Source: Diprion similis (taxonomy: Eukaryota; Arthropoda; Insecta; Hymenoptera; Diprionidae). From it: a stretch of DNA of 64,000 nt. Below, piece by piece: positions 63,001 to 64,000 of this stretch (position 1 is its first letter; each line of letters opens with the position of its first letter). A program made the position numbers and the translations under genes. The notes under the pieces were generated by a model. It had not been told where the DNA came from. It did not search any database and saw nothing but the letters and a program-made list of their open reading frames with translations. The stretch spans positions 10,230,001 through 10,294,000 of the forward strand of contig NC_060116.1 in the NCBI RefSeq assembly GCF_021155765.1, read 5' to 3'.

Positions 63001-64000
63001 TTCTCACAATCAGGCAAGCAACAAGCCTCCTCGTCTTTGAGGGGCAATCGAGGCTAATTCTATACCCGAGTATGTATGCAAGCTTAGGAACGTGCTGCAG
63101 CGTATCATCGGTGCGATCAGGCGCCGGATTAGGACGGTGATCGCGATTGCGAAGAAGACTCCTCGTGTGCGTCAGTCGGACGTGAATGCAGGCGTGCCCA
63201 TTTGTGCAGGAAATATATCAACGGTTTTTCCTCGAGAGATCGATGTTTTTAATCAAGGAAATGTCTGTTTGCATCGCAGCCTCCGGCCCTATTATACGTA
63301 TGTGTACGTATGTACGTATACATATACTATAGACATTTGTCTATAATACATTTGCAGTGTATGTCTTGCAGGTGTTTATTATAGGTACGCAGGGGTAGGA
63401 AGAAAGTATAAATGAAAAGTCATTATCCGGAAATGGAAATTTGTTGTTTGTTGCTTCTTCTTTTTTCTTCGCTTTCTGTTTCACCTCTGAAAGCGGAGCT
63501 CGATCTGAGTGACTGGACTGACGTTGACGAGCATCGAACGAATGACGTCACGGTGCGTAGGCGTATGAATTATAAAATGTAGTTTCAAAGGATGTGGAAG
63601 CCCGCTGGCATGTACATACGTGTATCGGAATAGCATAATATCGGCTGAATCCCGACGACTCTTCACCGGCACCCGCGCCTCAGCTCTGAACCCTCATTAA
63701 AGCTTTCGCGTTAGCCGAGAATCAGTCCGCTTGGTTTACGCGGACCGTAGTTATCAATTTTGTAAGCGGATTTTCGGGGTTCGGGTTTTATACTTGTATT
63801 CAGATCGTTATACCCTCGGGGAGGTTTCGTATCGGAGACGAGATCTCTCTTCGCGGGTATAGATATATATATATATATTACATGTCGCCGCGACGACGGT
63901 GTAAAAGGTGGTGCAATGCACACAGATGGAGGGATGAACGAGGCGAACAAGTTTTACGAGGGCGTCAAAAGTCCTCGGTGAAGTTATACCTCAAACGTCG
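57001..64000. other. No gene supported; simple-repeat-rich sequence
   Basis: Scattered pyrimidine tracts and short TA runs (for example about 62210-62224 and 63862-63878) with many short open frames. The longest, 59878-60510 (210 codons), lacks any recognisable domain or splice context. The sequence may be further 5' intron of the DIP-like gene or intergenic. Confidence 0.35.

Overview
The window is nuclear DNA from an insect. It is AT-rich, has short GT-AG introns and carries animal orthologs, including an arthropod-type Ig-domain adhesion gene. A hymenopteran (sawfly or parasitoid wasp) is the best guess from overall feel, but no lineage-specific gene proves it. I saw no rRNA, convincing tRNA, CRISPR array or prokaryotic sequence.

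Layout. 1-3.5 kb is a repeat block: a minisatellite locus holding a 2.7-kb foldback DNA transposon remnant, which itself carries a 592-bp TA-flanked foldback element nested in its right arm. 4.6-6.6 kb holds an unrecognised short spliced gene on the minus strand, with a tandemly duplicated first exon. 7.6-9.0 kb (+) is PDCD2 (Zfrp8). 9.7-15.4 kb (-) is a very large zinc-finger protein ending in a terminal nucleotidyltransferase (TUT1/Star-PAP-like) domain. 16.6-21.2 kb (+) is a ZNF839-like protein. 24.0-25.1 kb (-) is CINP. 26.7-31.7 kb (+) is a gene with AKAP2/MISP-type C-terminal motifs. 33.8-34.4 kb (+) is kish (TMEM167A). 37.5-54.35 kb (-) is a complete eight-coding-exon, three-Ig-domain DIP/lachesin-type neuronal adhesion gene. 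54.4-64 kb has no gene I can support and is rich in simple repeats.

Exon structures were rebuilt by hand. Each junction was checked for GT/AG and for reading-frame phase, and each recognised gene closes to a whole number of codons ending in a stop. Neighbouring genes are mostly in alternating head-to-head pairs (TUTase/ZNF839-like, CINP/AKAP2-like) and tail-to-tail pairs (PDCD2/TUTase, ZNF839-like/CINP, kish/DIP). Nothing indicates that they share a pathway: PDCD2 and CINP act in growth and replication, kish in secretion, the TUTase in RNA 3'-end modification and the DIP gene in cell-surface recognition.

The most unusual items are the nucleotidyltransferase with about 17 matrin/U1-type zinc fingers built by two nested rounds of internal duplication, the nested foldback transposons with a coding fossil copied into both arms, and the unrecognised minus-strand gene with a duplicated first exon.
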